A stretch of DNA of 64,000 bases from Devosia sp. 66-14 (GCA_001899085.1 MKVB01000002.1:376945-440944), one strand, 5' to 3'. Counted from the stretch's first letter, positions 36,135 through 45,926 are shown. Notes: a model not told the origin generated them from the sequence alone. Numbers and translations are program-made.

Positions 36135-37520
36135 TCAGGCGGCCGGAGGGATGTTCTGGTTGAGCCGGAACAGGTTCTCCGGATCGTACTTGGCCTTGAT
36201 CTGGCGCAGCCGATCCCAGGTCGAGCCGGGATACGCGGCGCGCAGGCCCTCGCCGCCCTCGAGGCCGAGGAAGTTGACATAGGCCACGGCGTTTTTCTCG
36301 CTGACGCTGTCGATGGCGCCGGTGGCCCAGCGGTCGAACTGCGCGGTAACGTCGGCGCCGCCTTCATACATGGCGAGAAAGCCGAGCATGACCTTGCCGT
36401 GGCGGTGCGCGAAGGCGGTGGCGTCGGTGGCGACGCGCGAGAAGGCGCCGCCGAGCACCCGGATCTGGCCCATCTTCATCGGCGAGGGGCAGGCTTCGAG
36501 CGCTGCCAGCAGCTTTGCCGCGGTCTCGACGCTGACCTTGTCGACGAAGCGCGAGCGGCACGAGACGGCCGGGCGCACTTCGGGCGGCGGGTCCATGGCG
36601 TACATGGCGGAGTAGGGCGCCGGGCCGACCAGGTCGGCGATCGGGGTGGCGATGGCGCGGAACGGCGCCAGGGCCGCGGTCGCGGCGTCGGGCGGACCGG
36701 AAAAGGCCATCATGCCGATCAGCGCCAGCGAGCCGTGGAACTCGGCCGGCACGAACGGCACCGGCGGGATCGGCATCACCATGGCGATGGTCGACAGCGC
36801 TTCGGGCGCAGCGTCGGCCAGGGCGGCGAACTGCGCGATGTTCTCCGCCGTGGCGGGCAGCACCAGCGGGCCACCGACGAAGGCGGGCAGCGGGTTGAGC
36901 TTGAACTTCAGGCGGGTGACCACGCCGAAATTGCCGCCGCCGCCGCGCAGCGCCCAGAACAGGTCGGGGTGGTTGGCCGCATCGACGACGAGGATGTCAC
37001 CGGCGGCGGTCACCACTTCGGCGGCAAGCAGGGAGTCGATGGTGAGGCCGTGCTTGCGCACCATGTAGCCGACCCCGCCGCCCAGCGTCAGGCCACCGAT
37101 GCCCACCGTGCCGGAATCGCCGAAGCCGACGATCAGCCCGTGCTGCTCGACGGCGCGGGTCACCTCGCCCGAGGTGAGCCCGGTGCCGGCCCACACGGTG
37201 CTGGCCGCATGGTCGATCTCGATGCCGTTCAGGTCGCGCAGGTCGATCACCAGCCCGCCCTCGGTGCCGCTGTGGCCGCCGACGCTGTGGCCGCCGCTGC
37301 GGACGGCCAGTTCGAGATCGGTGGCGCGGGCGAAGTTGATCACTGCCGCCACGTCCGCAACGTTGGCGACACGGATCACCGCCGCCGGGCGCCGGTCGAA
37401 ATTGCCGAGGGCGACGGTGCGCGCCTCGTCGTAAGTCGTATCACGCGCCGAAATCACCCGGCCGCGCAGGCTCGAGGCCAGCATGTCGATCTGGTCTTCG
37501 AGCGGAAAGCGTTTGTCCAT
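36135..37520 (-). CDS. FAD-dependent oxidoreductase, berberine-bridge type (copy A)
   Basis: 461 aa, PCMH-type FAD domain followed by substrate domain and C-terminal BBE motif (YPGSTWDRLRQIKAKYDPEN). The His in RSGGHSVGGHS is the expected site for 8-alpha-histidyl FAD; GGGVGYMVRKHGLTIDSLLA and WALRGGGGNFGVVT complete the signature. The Cys of bicovalent enzymes is not evident near GGLTLGGGVG. It oxidises an unknown alcohol, sugar or alkaloid-like substrate. The downstream gene order on this strand is copy B first, then copy A. Confidence 0.88.
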   Translation of the reverse strand: MDKRFPLEDQIDMLASSLRGRVISARDTTYDEARTVALGNFDRRPAAVIRVANVADVAAVINFARATDLELAVRSGGHSVGGHSGTEGGLVIDLRDLNGIEIDHAASTVWAGTGLTSGEVTRAVEQHGLIVGFGDSGTVGIGGLTLGGGVGYMVRKHGLTIDSLLAAEVVTAAGDILVVDAANHPDLFWALRGGGGNFGVVTRLKFKLNPLPAFVGGPLVLPATAENIAQFAALADAAPEALSTIAMVMPIPPVPFVPAEFHGSLALIGMMAFSGPPDAATAALAPFRAIATPIADLVGPAPYSAMYAMDPPPEVRPAVSCRSRFVDKVSVETAAKLLAALEACPSPMKMGQIRVLGGAFSRVATDATAFAHRHGKVMLGFLAMYEGGADVTAQFDRWATGAIDSVSEKNAVAYVNFLGLEGGEGLRAAYPGSTWDRLRQIKAKYDPENLFRLNQNIPPAA

Positions 37521-37640
37521 TCCCTTGAACTCGCTGAGGTTGCGTTGAGAGCGCGGCGTCTAGGCGTGGCGATTTGAACGGCAAATGAATGCACCGCTCA
37601 GCGCCGGATCAGGAATGGAGTGGGGCGGGGACCTCTCGGT

Positions 37641-37669
37641 GATCCTCCCCCGCGTGGCGGGGGAGGATC
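37641..37669. repeat. GC-rich hairpin repeat
   Basis: Perfect 13-base arms GATCCTCCCCCGC and GCGGGGGAGGATC with loop GTG, between the two FAD oxidoreductase genes. Same element as at the left window edge. Confidence 0.75.
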
Positions 37670-37692
37670 TAGGGGAGGCCGGCGCAACCGCC

Positions 37693-39063
37693 TCAGGCCG
37701 GCGGGATGTTCTGGTTGAGCCGGAACAGGTTTTCGGGGTCGTAGGCCCGTTTCACCTGTCGCAGCCGGTCCCAGGTGTCGCCGGGATAGGCGGCGCGGAT
37801 GCGGGCGGGGCCCTCGTCGGCGACGAAGTTGACATAGGCGCCCTCGTCGCCCTGGTTGAGGGCCTGGGCGAAGTCGGCGACCCAGGCCTCCTTGTCGGGC
37901 TTGTCCGCCTCGCCCTCGTAGAACGCCGCGACATTGATCATGATCGGGCTCTTGCGGTGGGCGTAGGCGGTGGCCGACGGGGAGACGCGGCTCACCGCAC
38001 CGCCAAGCACGCGGATCTGGCAGACGCGCATGCCGGCATCGGACTCATCGAGATAGCCGAGGATGGTTTCGGCTTCCGGCGTGCCGATCCGCTCGACCAA
38101 AAGGTTCAGCGCCGCGGCAGTGGGGTGATAGTCGGGGTCCTCGGGCGGATACATGCCGGCATAGGGACCGGGCTTGACGAAATCGGCCAGCGGGGTGCCG
38201 AGCGCCCGGAACGGCGCCAGCGCCGCCTCGGCCGCCTCCGGCGCACCGGCGAAGGCCAGCATGGCGAGAATCACCAGCTTGCCGTGCTGTTCGGCCGGCA
38301 GGAACGGCATGGGCGGCGCCGGCATGACGTTGGCGATGCCCGACAGCTCCTCGGGCGCCGCCTTGGCGGCGGCGACGAAGCCGGCAATGGTCTTGGGCGT
38401 CGCCGGCAGCACCAGCATGCCGCCGGTGAAGGCGGGAAGCGGGTGGAGCCGGAACTTCAGCCTGGTGACGACGCCGAAATTGCCGCCGCCGCCACGCAGG
38501 GCCCAGAACAGTTCGGGATGGTTGGCCTCGTCGGCCAGCAATTGCCGGCCATCGGCGGTGACCAGTTCGACGGCGAGCAGGGAGTCGATCGACAGGCCGT
38601 GCTTTCTCGCCAGGTAGCCGACGCCGCCACCCAGGGTGATGCCGCTGACGCCGACGGTGCCGGCATCGCCGAAGCCGACGATCAGCTGGTGCGGGGCGAG
38701 GGCCTCGGTCAGCGCCCCGGCCGTGACGCCGGCGCCGACCCACACGGTGCGGTTGGCGGCGTCGATGTCGATGCCCTTGAGATCGCGGACATCGATGACG
38801 AGGCCGCCATGGGTGGTGGAATGACCGGCGGCGCTATGGCCGCCGCTGCGCACCGCCAGTTCGAGCCGGTTGTCGCGCGCATAGGCGATGGCGGTAACAG
38901 TATCGGCGGCATCGGCGACGCGGACGATCTGTGCGGGCCGTTTGTCGTGGCCGCCATACATGACGGTACGGGCCTTGTCGTAGTCGGAATCAGTTGCAGT
39001 GATCACCCGGCCGGCAGAACCGGCGGGCAGGCGGAAAGTGTTCGCGGCAGTCGAGAGGGGCAT
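37693..39063 (-). CDS. FAD-dependent oxidoreductase, berberine-bridge type (copy B)
   Basis: 456 aa paralogue of copy A, with the same end FRLNQNIPPA and the same motifs: RSGGHSAAGHS for the FAD-bearing His, GGGVGYLARKHGLSIDSLLA, WALRGGGGNFGVVTRLKF. The two share order and spacing but differ in the substrate half, so this is an old tandem duplication. ATG 39063 starts a normal N-terminus; 16 codons upstream in frame are noncoding. A hairpin repeat separates it from copy A. Confidence 0.88.
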   Translation of the reverse strand: MPLSTAANTFRLPAGSAGRVITATDSDYDKARTVMYGGHDKRPAQIVRVADAADTVTAIAYARDNRLELAVRSGGHSAAGHSTTHGGLVIDVRDLKGIDIDAANRTVWVGAGVTAGALTEALAPHQLIVGFGDAGTVGVSGITLGGGVGYLARKHGLSIDSLLAVELVTADGRQLLADEANHPELFWALRGGGGNFGVVTRLKFRLHPLPAFTGGMLVLPATPKTIAGFVAAAKAAPEELSGIANVMPAPPMPFLPAEQHGKLVILAMLAFAGAPEAAEAALAPFRALGTPLADFVKPGPYAGMYPPEDPDYHPTAAALNLLVERIGTPEAETILGYLDESDAGMRVCQIRVLGGAVSRVSPSATAYAHRKSPIMINVAAFYEGEADKPDKEAWVADFAQALNQGDEGAYVNFVADEGPARIRAAYPGDTWDRLRQVKRAYDPENLFRLNQNIPPA

Positions 39064-39361
39064 ATTGCAGTCCTCAAGTTCTCGTGTTGGCGCGCTGGGT
39101 TGCGGTAACATGGGTGTGACCAGGCGCGTTTGCTAGGGCCAGACCGTGCCTGGTCGATCGGTTCCCGATGCGCGGCGCCCAAGGGTGCGACGCGACGGGA
39201 TTTGTCATCTGAGAAGGACTGCTCTAAAGGACATCCGCAACTACCTCGGACTTCCTTGCCGGAAGCCGCGCGGGTCAGCTTGCAGCGAAACGAAACTGAT
39301 CTTTGCGGTCCGCCGGCAGCACGCCCGGCCGGGCTGCCGCTTCCTGAGGGGCAATAAGCGC

Positions 39362-40651
39362 ATGGCAAACGTGATCGTCGTCGGCAGCCAGTGGGGTGAC
39401 GAGGGCAAGGGCAAGATCGTCGACTGGCTGTCGGAGCGCGCCGATGTGGTGGTGCGCTACCAGGGCGGTCACAATGCCGGTCATACGCTGGTCATCGATG
39501 GCACCAGCTACAAGCTGGCGCTGCTGCCTTCGGGCGTGGTGCGCGGCAAGCTGAGCGTGATCGGCAACGGCGTGGTGGTCGATCCGCACCACTTCGTCGC
39601 CGAGGTGGAAAAGATCGGTGCCCAGGGCATCGAGGTCACCCCCGAAGTGCTGAAGATCGCTGATAATGCGCCGCTGATCCTCAGCCTCCACCGTGAGCTC
39701 GATGCCATTCGCGAGAGCGGCAATTCCGGCCTGAAGATCGGCACCACCCGCCGCGGCATCGGCCCGGCCTATGAGGACAAGGTCGGCCGGCGCGCCATCC
39801 GGGTATGCGACCTCGCCGAGCCCGAGACGCTGATGCCCAAGATCGAGCGGCTGCTGGCGCACCACAATGCGCTGCGCCGCGGCATGGGGCTGACCGAGCT
39901 TTCCGCCGAGTCGCTCTACAACGAGCTGACCGAGGTGGCCGGCAAGATCCTGCCCTATGTCGACCAGGTCTGGCGGCTGCTCGACGAGAAGCGCCGCGCC
40001 GGCGCGCGCATCCTGTTCGAGGGGGCGCAGGGGGCGCTGCTCGACAACGATCACGGCACCTATCCGTTCGTCACCTCGTCCAACACCGTGGCCGGCCAGG
40101 CCTCGGCCGGCTCGGGCCTCGGGCCGACGGCGATCGGCTATGTGCTGGGGATCACCAAGGCCTATACCACCCGCGTCGGCGAGGGGCCGTTCCCGTGCGA
40201 GCTCGATGACGAGATCGGCAGGCACCTGTCGAGCGTGGGCCGCGAAGTGGGCGTCAATACCGGCCGGCCGCGCCGCTGCGGCTGGTTTGACGCGGTGCTG
40301 GTGCGCCAGACGGTAAGAACTTCGGGGATAAACGGCATTGCCCTGACGAAACTGGATGTTCTTGACGGCCTCAAAGAGCTCAAAGTGTGTGTGGGCTACG
40401 AGCTCAATGGTCAAAAAATTGACTACTTGCCTGCCTCAATGGGAGCACAAGCTGCTGTTAAGCCGATCTACGAGACCCTCGAGGGGTGGTCGGAGACGAC
40501 GGCAGGGGCGAGAAGCTGGTCTGAACTCCCGGCACAGGCGGTAAAGTACGTCAGATACATCGAAGAGCTGATCGGGGCTCCGGTTGCCATGCTCTCCACC
40601 AGCCCGGAAAGGCTGGACACCATACTGGTTCAGGACCCGTTCCAAGATTGA
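39362..40651 (+). CDS. purA: adenylosuccinate synthetase
   Basis: Makes adenylosuccinate from IMP, aspartate and GTP, 429 aa, normal length. [17 protein letters not shown] holds the GTP P-loop and catalytic Asp; [10 protein letters not shown] has the catalytic His; [14 protein letters not shown] and [20 protein letters not shown] bind [12 protein letters not shown] near the C-terminus binds guanine. GAGGGG precedes ATG 39362. Odd: from about 40310 the codon use changes sharply, with AGA, AGG, ATA, TCA and AAA codons absent earlier in the gene, while the protein stays intact. This suggests that the 3' third came from a recombination with a lower-GC relative. Confidence 0.97.
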   Translation: MANVIVVGSQWGDEGKGKIVDWLSERADVVVRYQGGHNAGHTLVIDGTSYKLALLPSGVVRGKLSVIGNGVVVDPHHFVAEVEKIGAQGIEVTPEVLKIADNAPLILSLHRELDAIRESGNSGLKIGTTRRGIGPAYEDKVGRRAIRVCDLAEPETLMPKIERLLAHHNALRRGMGLTELSAESLYNELTEVAGKILPYVDQVWRLLDEKRRAGARILFEGAQGALLDNDHGTYPFVTSSNTVAGQASAGSGLGPTAIGYVLGITKAYTTRVGEGPFPCELDDEIGRHLSSVGREVGVNTGRPRRCGWFDAVLVRQTVRTSGINGIALTKLDVLDGLKELKVCVGYELNGQKIDYLPASMGAQAAVKPIYETLEGWSETTAGARSWSELPAQAVKYVRYIEELIGAPVAMLSTSPERLDTILVQDPFQD

Positions 40652-40700
40652 GTTTTTTTCGATAGAACAGGCCCCTAAAATTACGGATGTCGTTTAGCCG

Positions 40701-42851
40701 ATGGCGGACTACAAAGAGCTGTTACGTAGGGCGGTAGAAGCTCTGCCGGAGAATAACGGCGCTGCGCGACGCGCGGTCTACGAGAAGGCGCGCGCCGCTC
40801 TCGTGGGCCAGTTGCGCGCCATCAATCCGCCGCTGGCCGCTCGCGACATCACCGCCCACCGCCTGCAGCTCGAGGATTGCATCCGCCAGGTCGAGCAGGA
40901 AGCCAGCGAGGCGGTGATCGCCGGGCTGGGCTCGGGCAAGGAAGACAATCCGCCGCCGCCGCCGGTCTATTTCGAGCCGCCGGCCAAGAAGGCCCCGGCT
41001 GCCGTCGCCAAGCCGGTGGCCAAGCCCGTGCCGCAGAACGGCAAGGAGCCGCCGCGGCCGCTGCCGCCGGGTGGTTCGATCGAAGAGATCATCGCCGCCG
41101 CCAATGCCGAGCAGACCGAGGGATCGGACCGCTCGCGCTCGATCGTCCGCCCCGATGCCAAGCCGATGGGCAAGCCGGTGCCCAAGCTGGTGCCCTCGAC
41201 GCAGCGCCAGCCGGCGCAGCTCGCGGCGCCCGTGCCGTCCGACGAGGCTGAGGACGAGGGCGAGGTGCAGCAGGCGCCGGTCCGTTCGCCGTTGCCGGCC
41301 AAGTCGCCTGCCGCCCGTTCGCCGCTGCCCTCGATCGTGGCGCGCGCCGAGGCCGCCAAGAGCCGTACCGGCAATGCCGCGTTCGGCGCGCCGATCGCCG
41401 GCGCCGCCCGCGGTCCGGTGCTCGAGCCGCGCCGCGAACTGAGCGCGCCGCGCCTCGAGTCGACCGGCCGCAACGGCCAGGCTGCCGCCCGCCAGATTTC
41501 CGAGCCGGTGGCGCTGTTCAACGAGCCGCCGATCGCTGCCGCCATGTCGGCGGTGCGCGAGGTCGAAGTGGAAGCCCCGGCCGACCCGCAAGGGGCGATC
41601 GATCGCGCCATCGCGACGCTCGACCGCGAGGCGCGCGGCGATGCCGAGTTCGAAGAGCCGATCGGCAACGGGGTGCCCTACAGCGCCTTCGAGGAAGACG
41701 AGGCCGACGAACAGCCGCCCCGCCAGAATGGTTTTGCGCCGTCGATGCTGAAGGCCGATGCGCGCCCGCAGCGCGAAGGCAAGGCCGCCAAGGCCAGCGC
41801 CTTTGCCCGTGACGCGCGCGAGCCGCGCGGCAAGAAGCAGCGCGATGCGGAACCTAGTTTCCCGCGCGCCCGCGCCGAAGATGAGCGTCGCGGCCTCGGC
41901 GCCGTGACGATCTTCCTGATCGTGTTCGCGGTGCTGCTGGTCGGCGCCGGCGGCGCCGGCTTCTGGGCTTGGCGCGAGGGCTTCATCGATCTCGACCAGA
42001 TGTTCGGGCGTGGCCCGGCCACCACCCAGCAGGCGACGGCGACACCCGCCGCGGCGCCGGCAACCGCCACCACCGAGACGCCGGCAACCGGCCCTGGCAA
42101 CACCGCCACCCCGGCCGAGAGCGACACACCGGCCGCCGTGCTGGCCACCGAGGATCGCCTCGGCGCCGAGACCACTGCGGAAGCTCCGGCGGCGTTGAGC
42201 CGGCTGGTTCCTGCCGCACCGGAAGAACGCCTCACCACCGACCAGCCGGCGACCGCGACCGACGCGACGCAGGCGGCGGCTTCGGTCGATCCGGCCAGCC
42301 TCCCCGGCAGCCAGTCGCTGCTGCTCGAGGCTTCGGACAGCGGCACCACCGGCGCCGTGCCGTTCTCCGGCACGGTCGAGTGGAGCAAGGGGACCGACGA
42401 GATGGGCCTGCCGACGCTGATCGGCAAGGCCAATATCCCGGCGCGCAACCTGGCCGTCGATGTGCTGATCCGCAAGAACTCCGATGCGAGCCTGCCGGCA
42501 AGCCACCTGATGGAAGTCAATTTCCGGGTGACCGACAGCTTTATCGGCGGCTCGATCGCCGGGCTGCCGGGTGTGTTGCTGAAGAACGAAGAGCTGGTGC
42601 AGGGCACCCCGCTGGTCGGCGCCTCGGCTCGCGTGGTCGGCAACTCCTTCCTGTTCGCGCTCAGCGCGTCGCCGTCGGACATCGCCGCCAACAGCAGCCT
42701 GCTGATCTCGCGCAAGTGGATGGACCTGGCGCTGATCTATGCCACCGGCAAGCGCGCCATCATCACCCTCGAAAAGGATGCCGCGGCAGAGACGATGTTC
42801 ACTGAAGTGGTGGGCGAGTGGACCAAGTCGGTCGCGGCGCAGGCCAACTGA
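40701..42851 (+). CDS. large single-pass membrane protein with Pro/Ala-rich linkers
   Basis: 716 aa, not recognised beyond a conserved-hypothetical feel. Residues 1-75 form a charged helical domain (YKELLRRAVEALPENNGAAR). Residues about 80-395 are Pro/Ala/Arg-rich and disordered. One membrane segment lies near 398-424 (GAVTIFLIVFAVLLVGAGG). An Ala/Thr/Pro linker follows, then a folded C-terminal domain from about 540 (AVPFSGTVEWSKGTDEMG to MFTEVVGEW), presumably periplasmic. The topology, a cytosolic helical domain tied to a periplasmic domain, resembles anti-sigma or envelope-anchor proteins, but no motif supports that. It follows purA by 49 bases. Confidence 0.82.
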   Translation: MADYKELLRRAVEALPENNGAARRAVYEKARAALVGQLRAINPPLAARDITAHRLQLEDCIRQVEQEASEAVIAGLGSGKEDNPPPPPVYFEPPAKKAPAAVAKPVAKPVPQNGKEPPRPLPPGGSIEEIIAAANAEQTEGSDRSRSIVRPDAKPMGKPVPKLVPSTQRQPAQLAAPVPSDEAEDEGEVQQAPVRSPLPAKSPAARSPLPSIVARAEAAKSRTGNAAFGAPIAGAARGPVLEPRRELSAPRLESTGRNGQAAARQISEPVALFNEPPIAAAMSAVREVEVEAPADPQGAIDRAIATLDREARGDAEFEEPIGNGVPYSAFEEDEADEQPPRQNGFAPSMLKADARPQREGKAAKASAFARDAREPRGKKQRDAEPSFPRARAEDERRGLGAVTIFLIVFAVLLVGAGGAGFWAWREGFIDLDQMFGRGPATTQQATATPAAAPATATTETPATGPGNTATPAESDTPAAVLATEDRLGAETTAEAPAALSRLVPAAPEERLTTDQPATATDATQAAASVDPASLPGSQSLLLEASDSGTTGAVPFSGTVEWSKGTDEMGLPTLIGKANIPARNLAVDVLIRKNSDASLPASHLMEVNFRVTDSFIGGSIAGLPGVLLKNEELVQGTPLVGASARVVGNSFLFALSASPSDIAANSSLLISRKWMDLALIYATGKRAIITLEKDAAAETMFTEVVGEWTKSVAAQAN

Positions 42852-42870
42852 TCGCGGCAAAAGATTAGGA

Positions 42871-42896
42871 AACGCCTGGGCTTTGGCTCGGGCGTT
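42871..42896 (+). terminator. terminator of the 40701 gene
   Basis: Outer arms AACGCC and GGCGTT with inner GGGC/GCTC pairing around TTTG, followed by TTGCTTT. It lies 20 bases after the stop. Confidence 0.65.
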
Positions 42897-42948
42897 TTGC
42901 TTTACGGGGACGCACTGGCGGTGAGCTGCGCACCCAGTGTGCTTGGCT

Positions 42949-42988
42949 ACCCCTCACCCTGACCCTCTCCCCAAAGGGGCGAGGGGAT
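42949..42988. repeat. short CT/GA-rich hairpin repeat
   Basis: ACCCCTCACCC followed by CTCTCCCCAAAGGGGCGAGGGG. It is a short member of the family at 5623, 48745 and 50136, and lies between convergent genes. Confidence 0.6.
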
Positions 42989-43033
42989 GTTGTGGCGCAG
43001 CCGGTGATCCACTGACCCCTCTCGCCATCTGTT

Positions 43034-43570
43034 CTAAAGCCGCTTCAGCACCCGCGCCGGAACGCCCGCCGCGATGGTGCTGGCCGGCACGTCGCGGCTG
43101 ACCACCGCGCCGGCTGCGACCACGGCGTTGTCGCCGATGGTGACGCCGGGCAGGATGGTGGCGGCGGCGCCGATCCAGACATTGTTGCCGATGACGATGG
43201 GCCGCTTGACGATGCCGTTGCGGCGCTCTCGCGGGTCGGTGGGGTGACCGGCTGAAACGAGGTTCACCTTCGGCCCGATCATCACGTCGTCGCCGATCCG
43301 GATGCCACCCAGGTCCATGAAGTGGCAGCCCTGGTTGATGAAGACGTTGCTGCCGATGGTGGTGTTGAGGCCGCAATCGGTCGAGAAGGGCGGGATGATC
43401 ATGAAGCGGTCGTCCAGCGGGCTGCCGATCAGCTCGCTGAAGGCGGCTCGCAGTGCCGCGAGGTCGTCGAAGCCGATCTCGCTCAACCGGGCGCTCAGCC
43501 GCACGGCGCGCCGGAGGTTCTCGAACATCTGCCGCCCCTCGGCGGAGCGGGCGGGGTTGGCTTCGGACAT
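43034..43570 (-). CDS. sugar O-acetyltransferase, LacA/Maa type hexapeptide family
   Basis: 178 aa. After a short N-terminal helical cap (RQMFENLRRAVRLSARLSEI) comes a left-handed beta-helix with hexapeptide repeats (IGDDVMIGPKVNL, IGNNVWIGAAATILPGVTIG). The catalytic His is in NLVSAGHP. It acetylates a sugar hydroxyl, possibly maltose or galactosides, for detoxification. ATG 43570 begins the family-like N-terminus. It is followed upstream on the same strand by thiQ but probably not co-transcribed in function. Confidence 0.9.
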   Translation of the reverse strand: MSEANPARSAEGRQMFENLRRAVRLSARLSEIGFDDLAALRAAFSELIGSPLDDRFMIIPPFSTDCGLNTTIGSNVFINQGCHFMDLGGIRIGDDVMIGPKVNLVSAGHPTDPRERRNGIVKRPIVIGNNVWIGAAATILPGVTIGDNAVVAAGAVVSRDVPASTIAAGVPARVLKRL

Positions 43571-43690
43571 GACGTGGCTTCCGGGAGAATCGGAGCGCCA
43601 GTGTAGCTCCGGTCCGGCCTGCTTGAGCATCTCGCTGATGCGGGCGCGGGAGACCCCTCAATTTCTTGCCTGAGAGGATAGGGGAGCCGG

Positions 43691-44323
43691 TTAGCTCTCG
43701 AACAGCATGCCGTCGCGCAGCTGGTAGCGTCGCGCGGCCAGTGCTTCGACGTCGTCGGCATGGTGGCTCACCAGCATGGTGATCCAGCCGTGCCGCTCGG
43801 TGAGCGATTTCACCAGGGTCCGGATGGTGCCGCGGGTCTCGTCGTCGAGCGCCGAGAACGGCTCGTCCAGCAGCAGCACCGGCCGGTCGCGCAGCAGGGT
43901 GCGGGCCAGGGCCACGCGCTGCTTCTCGCCGCCCGACAGCGTGTCGGCGCGCTGTCGCAGCACGCCCGGCAGCCCGACCTCGTTGAGCGCCGCCGCGATC
44001 TTCGATTGCTGCTCGGTGGCGCCGCGCGGCAGCCCGAGCGCGAGGTTCTGCTGGGCGCTCAGATGCTCGAACAGGGTTTCGGACTGGAACAGGATGGAGA
44101 TCGGCCGCTGCTCGGGAGGCAGCGGCAGCAGGTCGCGGCCATCCAGCGCCAGCCGGCCGCTCTGCGGCTGGAGGAAGCCGGCGATCAGGTCGAGCAGGGT
44201 CGACTTGCCGGCGCCGGATTGACCGCTGACGGCGGTGATTTCGCCCGGCCGCGCCGCAAAGCTCAGGTCGAAATGCCTGGTGGCGCCGGGGTGGGTGAAG
44301 CGCAAATGTTCAGCTTCGAGCAT
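43691..44323 (-). CDS. thiQ: thiamine ABC transporter ATP-binding protein
   Basis: ATPase of the thiamine/TPP importer, 210 aa, the short length typical of ThiQ. Walker A GQSGAGKST, signature LSGGEKQRVALARTLL, Walker B LLLDEPFSALDD and His in LVSHHADD. ATG 44323 overlaps the thiP stop by 14 bases, so the genes are coupled. It is the last gene of thiBPQ, which is under the TPP riboswitch at 46974-47047. Confidence 0.93.
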   Translation of the reverse strand: MLEAEHLRFTHPGATRHFDLSFAARPGEITAVSGQSGAGKSTLLDLIAGFLQPQSGRLALDGRDLLPLPPEQRPISILFQSETLFEHLSAQQNLALGLPRGATEQQSKIAAALNEVGLPGVLRQRADTLSGGEKQRVALARTLLRDRPVLLLDEPFSALDDETRGTIRTLVKSLTERHGWITMLVSHHADDVEALAARRYQLRDGMLFES

Positions 44324-45926
44324 CGGTGAGCTTTCCAACCAGTTTTGGCAGCAGCACGAAGGCGGCGATGGTGATGACCAGCATCAGCGCCGCGATCGCC
44401 GCAGCGTCGTTGCTGCGATAGGCCCCGAGCGCCCGGTACATCAGCAATGGCAGGGTGGTGAAGTCCTCGGTGCCGAACAGGGCGATGACGCCCAGATCGC
44501 CCAGCGAGAAGCAGAAGCTCAGCGCCAGGACGACGCCGGCCTCGCGACCGATCAGCGGCCACTCGACGGCCATGAACTGCCGCCAGCCGCCGAGCCCGAG
44601 CGAGCGGATCAGCCGGCCGCGGCGCTCGGCGATGGCATCGAGCGGCGGCGCCAGTGTCGCCAGCGCGAAGGGCAGCGACAGCAAGCCATTGGCGAGCAGC
44701 ACCACCACCGGCCCCGCAGTCTCGGGCAGCAAGCCGGCATTGCGCACCAGCAGGAAGGCACCCAGCGACAGCACCACGGCGGGCACCGCGAGATAGGCAT
44801 AGGCCGGGGCGCCGATGCCGATGCGCAGCAGCGGGCGGCCCGAGGCGGCGCGGCCCATGCCGATGCCGAGCGCCAACAGAAGCGTCAGGATGGCGGAACC
44901 CGAGCCGAGCGCCAGGCTGGTGCCGAGGGCTTTCCAGAAACTCTCGCGACTCGCCACATCGAGGATGCCTGGGCCGATGCCGTCGATGAGGATGGCGAGC
45001 AGCGGCAGCGCGAAGCCGACAATGCCGAATGCCAGCACGACCCACTGGGCGATCCGCGCCACGGCGCCGTCGCGCCAGCGCGGCGGGGTCGAGCCGCCGG
45101 TGCTGGCGGAGATCGGGGCGAAAGCGGAGGCGGCGAGGATGACGGCCGAGCAGATGCCGATCTGCACCAGCGCCAGGGTGACGGCGCCGTTGAGGTCGAA
45201 ATCCAGCCGCACCGCGGCGTAGATCGCCACTTCCAGCGTCTGGTTGGCCGGACCGCCGCCGAGCAGCAGCACGATCGGAAAGCTGGTGAAGGCAAGCAGG
45301 AAAATGATGGCGGCGAGACCGGGCAAGGTGGTGCGCAGCATCGGCCAGTCGATCACCGTGAAGCGCTGCCAGGCGCCGAGCCCCAGGCTCTGGCCGGTCT
45401 TCAGGCGCTTTTCGGGGATGGAGTCGAGCCGTGCCAGGAGGATGCGGGCGGCAAACGAGGCATCAAGGATCACGTGCGCGGCGAGGATGCCGGCGAGCCC
45501 GAACAGCGGCACTTCGAAGGGATGGCCGGTCAGGGCGAGCGCCGCCTGGTTGATCCAGCCGGCGCGGCCCCACACAGCCAGCAGCCCGAAGGCGACGATC
45601 AGCCCGGGAGTGACGATGGCCGAAGCGAACAGGCCGACTACGAGATCGCGGCCGGGAAAGCGCAGCCGGTTCAGCGCCCAGGCCAAAGCCGTGCCGACGA
45701 GCAGCGACAGGATGGTGGTGAGGCCCGCCTGGATGCTGGTCATGACGACCAGGTGCCAGACATCCACCCTCGACTGGCGCGATGGTTCGCCCGCCGCGGT
45801 GGCGAGGATCGCCAGCAGCACCAGCGCCACCAGGGCGGCGATGGCGGCAGCAATGGCCGCCCCGGCCAGCAGCCGGAGCGGCCGGTGCGGCAGCACCAGG
45901 TTACTGGAGCGCGGCGAGAGCAGCAT
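44310..45926 (-). CDS. thiP: thiamine ABC transporter permease
   Basis: Inner-membrane permease, 538 aa from this ATG, made of two fused permease halves with about twelve membrane segments. Halves carry KTGQSLGLGAWQRFTVIDWP and RLIRSLGLGGWRQFMAVEWP, the two EAA-type coupling loops. The start is uncertain: ATG 45926 overlaps the thiB end by 26 bases, GTG 45896 would give 528 aa with less overlap; neither has a good ribosome site, so translation is probably coupled to thiB. Confidence 0.9.
   Translation of the reverse strand: MLLSPRSSNLVLPHRPLRLLAGAAIAAAIAALVALVLLAILATAAGEPSRQSRVDVWHLVVMTSIQAGLTTILSLLVGTALAWALNRLRFPGRDLVVGLFASAIVTPGLIVAFGLLAVWGRAGWINQAALALTGHPFEVPLFGLAGILAAHVILDASFAARILLARLDSIPEKRLKTGQSLGLGAWQRFTVIDWPMLRTTLPGLAAIIFLLAFTSFPIVLLLGGGPANQTLEVAIYAAVRLDFDLNGAVTLALVQIGICSAVILAASAFAPISASTGGSTPPRWRDGAVARIAQWVVLAFGIVGFALPLLAILIDGIGPGILDVASRESFWKALGTSLALGSGSAILTLLLALGIGMGRAASGRPLLRIGIGAPAYAYLAVPAVVLSLGAFLLVRNAGLLPETAGPVVVLLANGLLSLPFALATLAPPLDAIAERRGRLIRSLGLGGWRQFMAVEWPLIGREAGVVLALSFCFSLGDLGVIALFGTEDFTTLPLLMYRALGAYRSNDAAAIAALMLVITIAAFVLLPKLVGKLTDARS

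Noticed and set aside
35457-39108. Two long plus-strand open frames over the EamA and flavoenzyme genes
   Set aside because: Mirror frames of convincing genes with conserved motifs; their translations are Gly/Asp/Arg-rich without domains.
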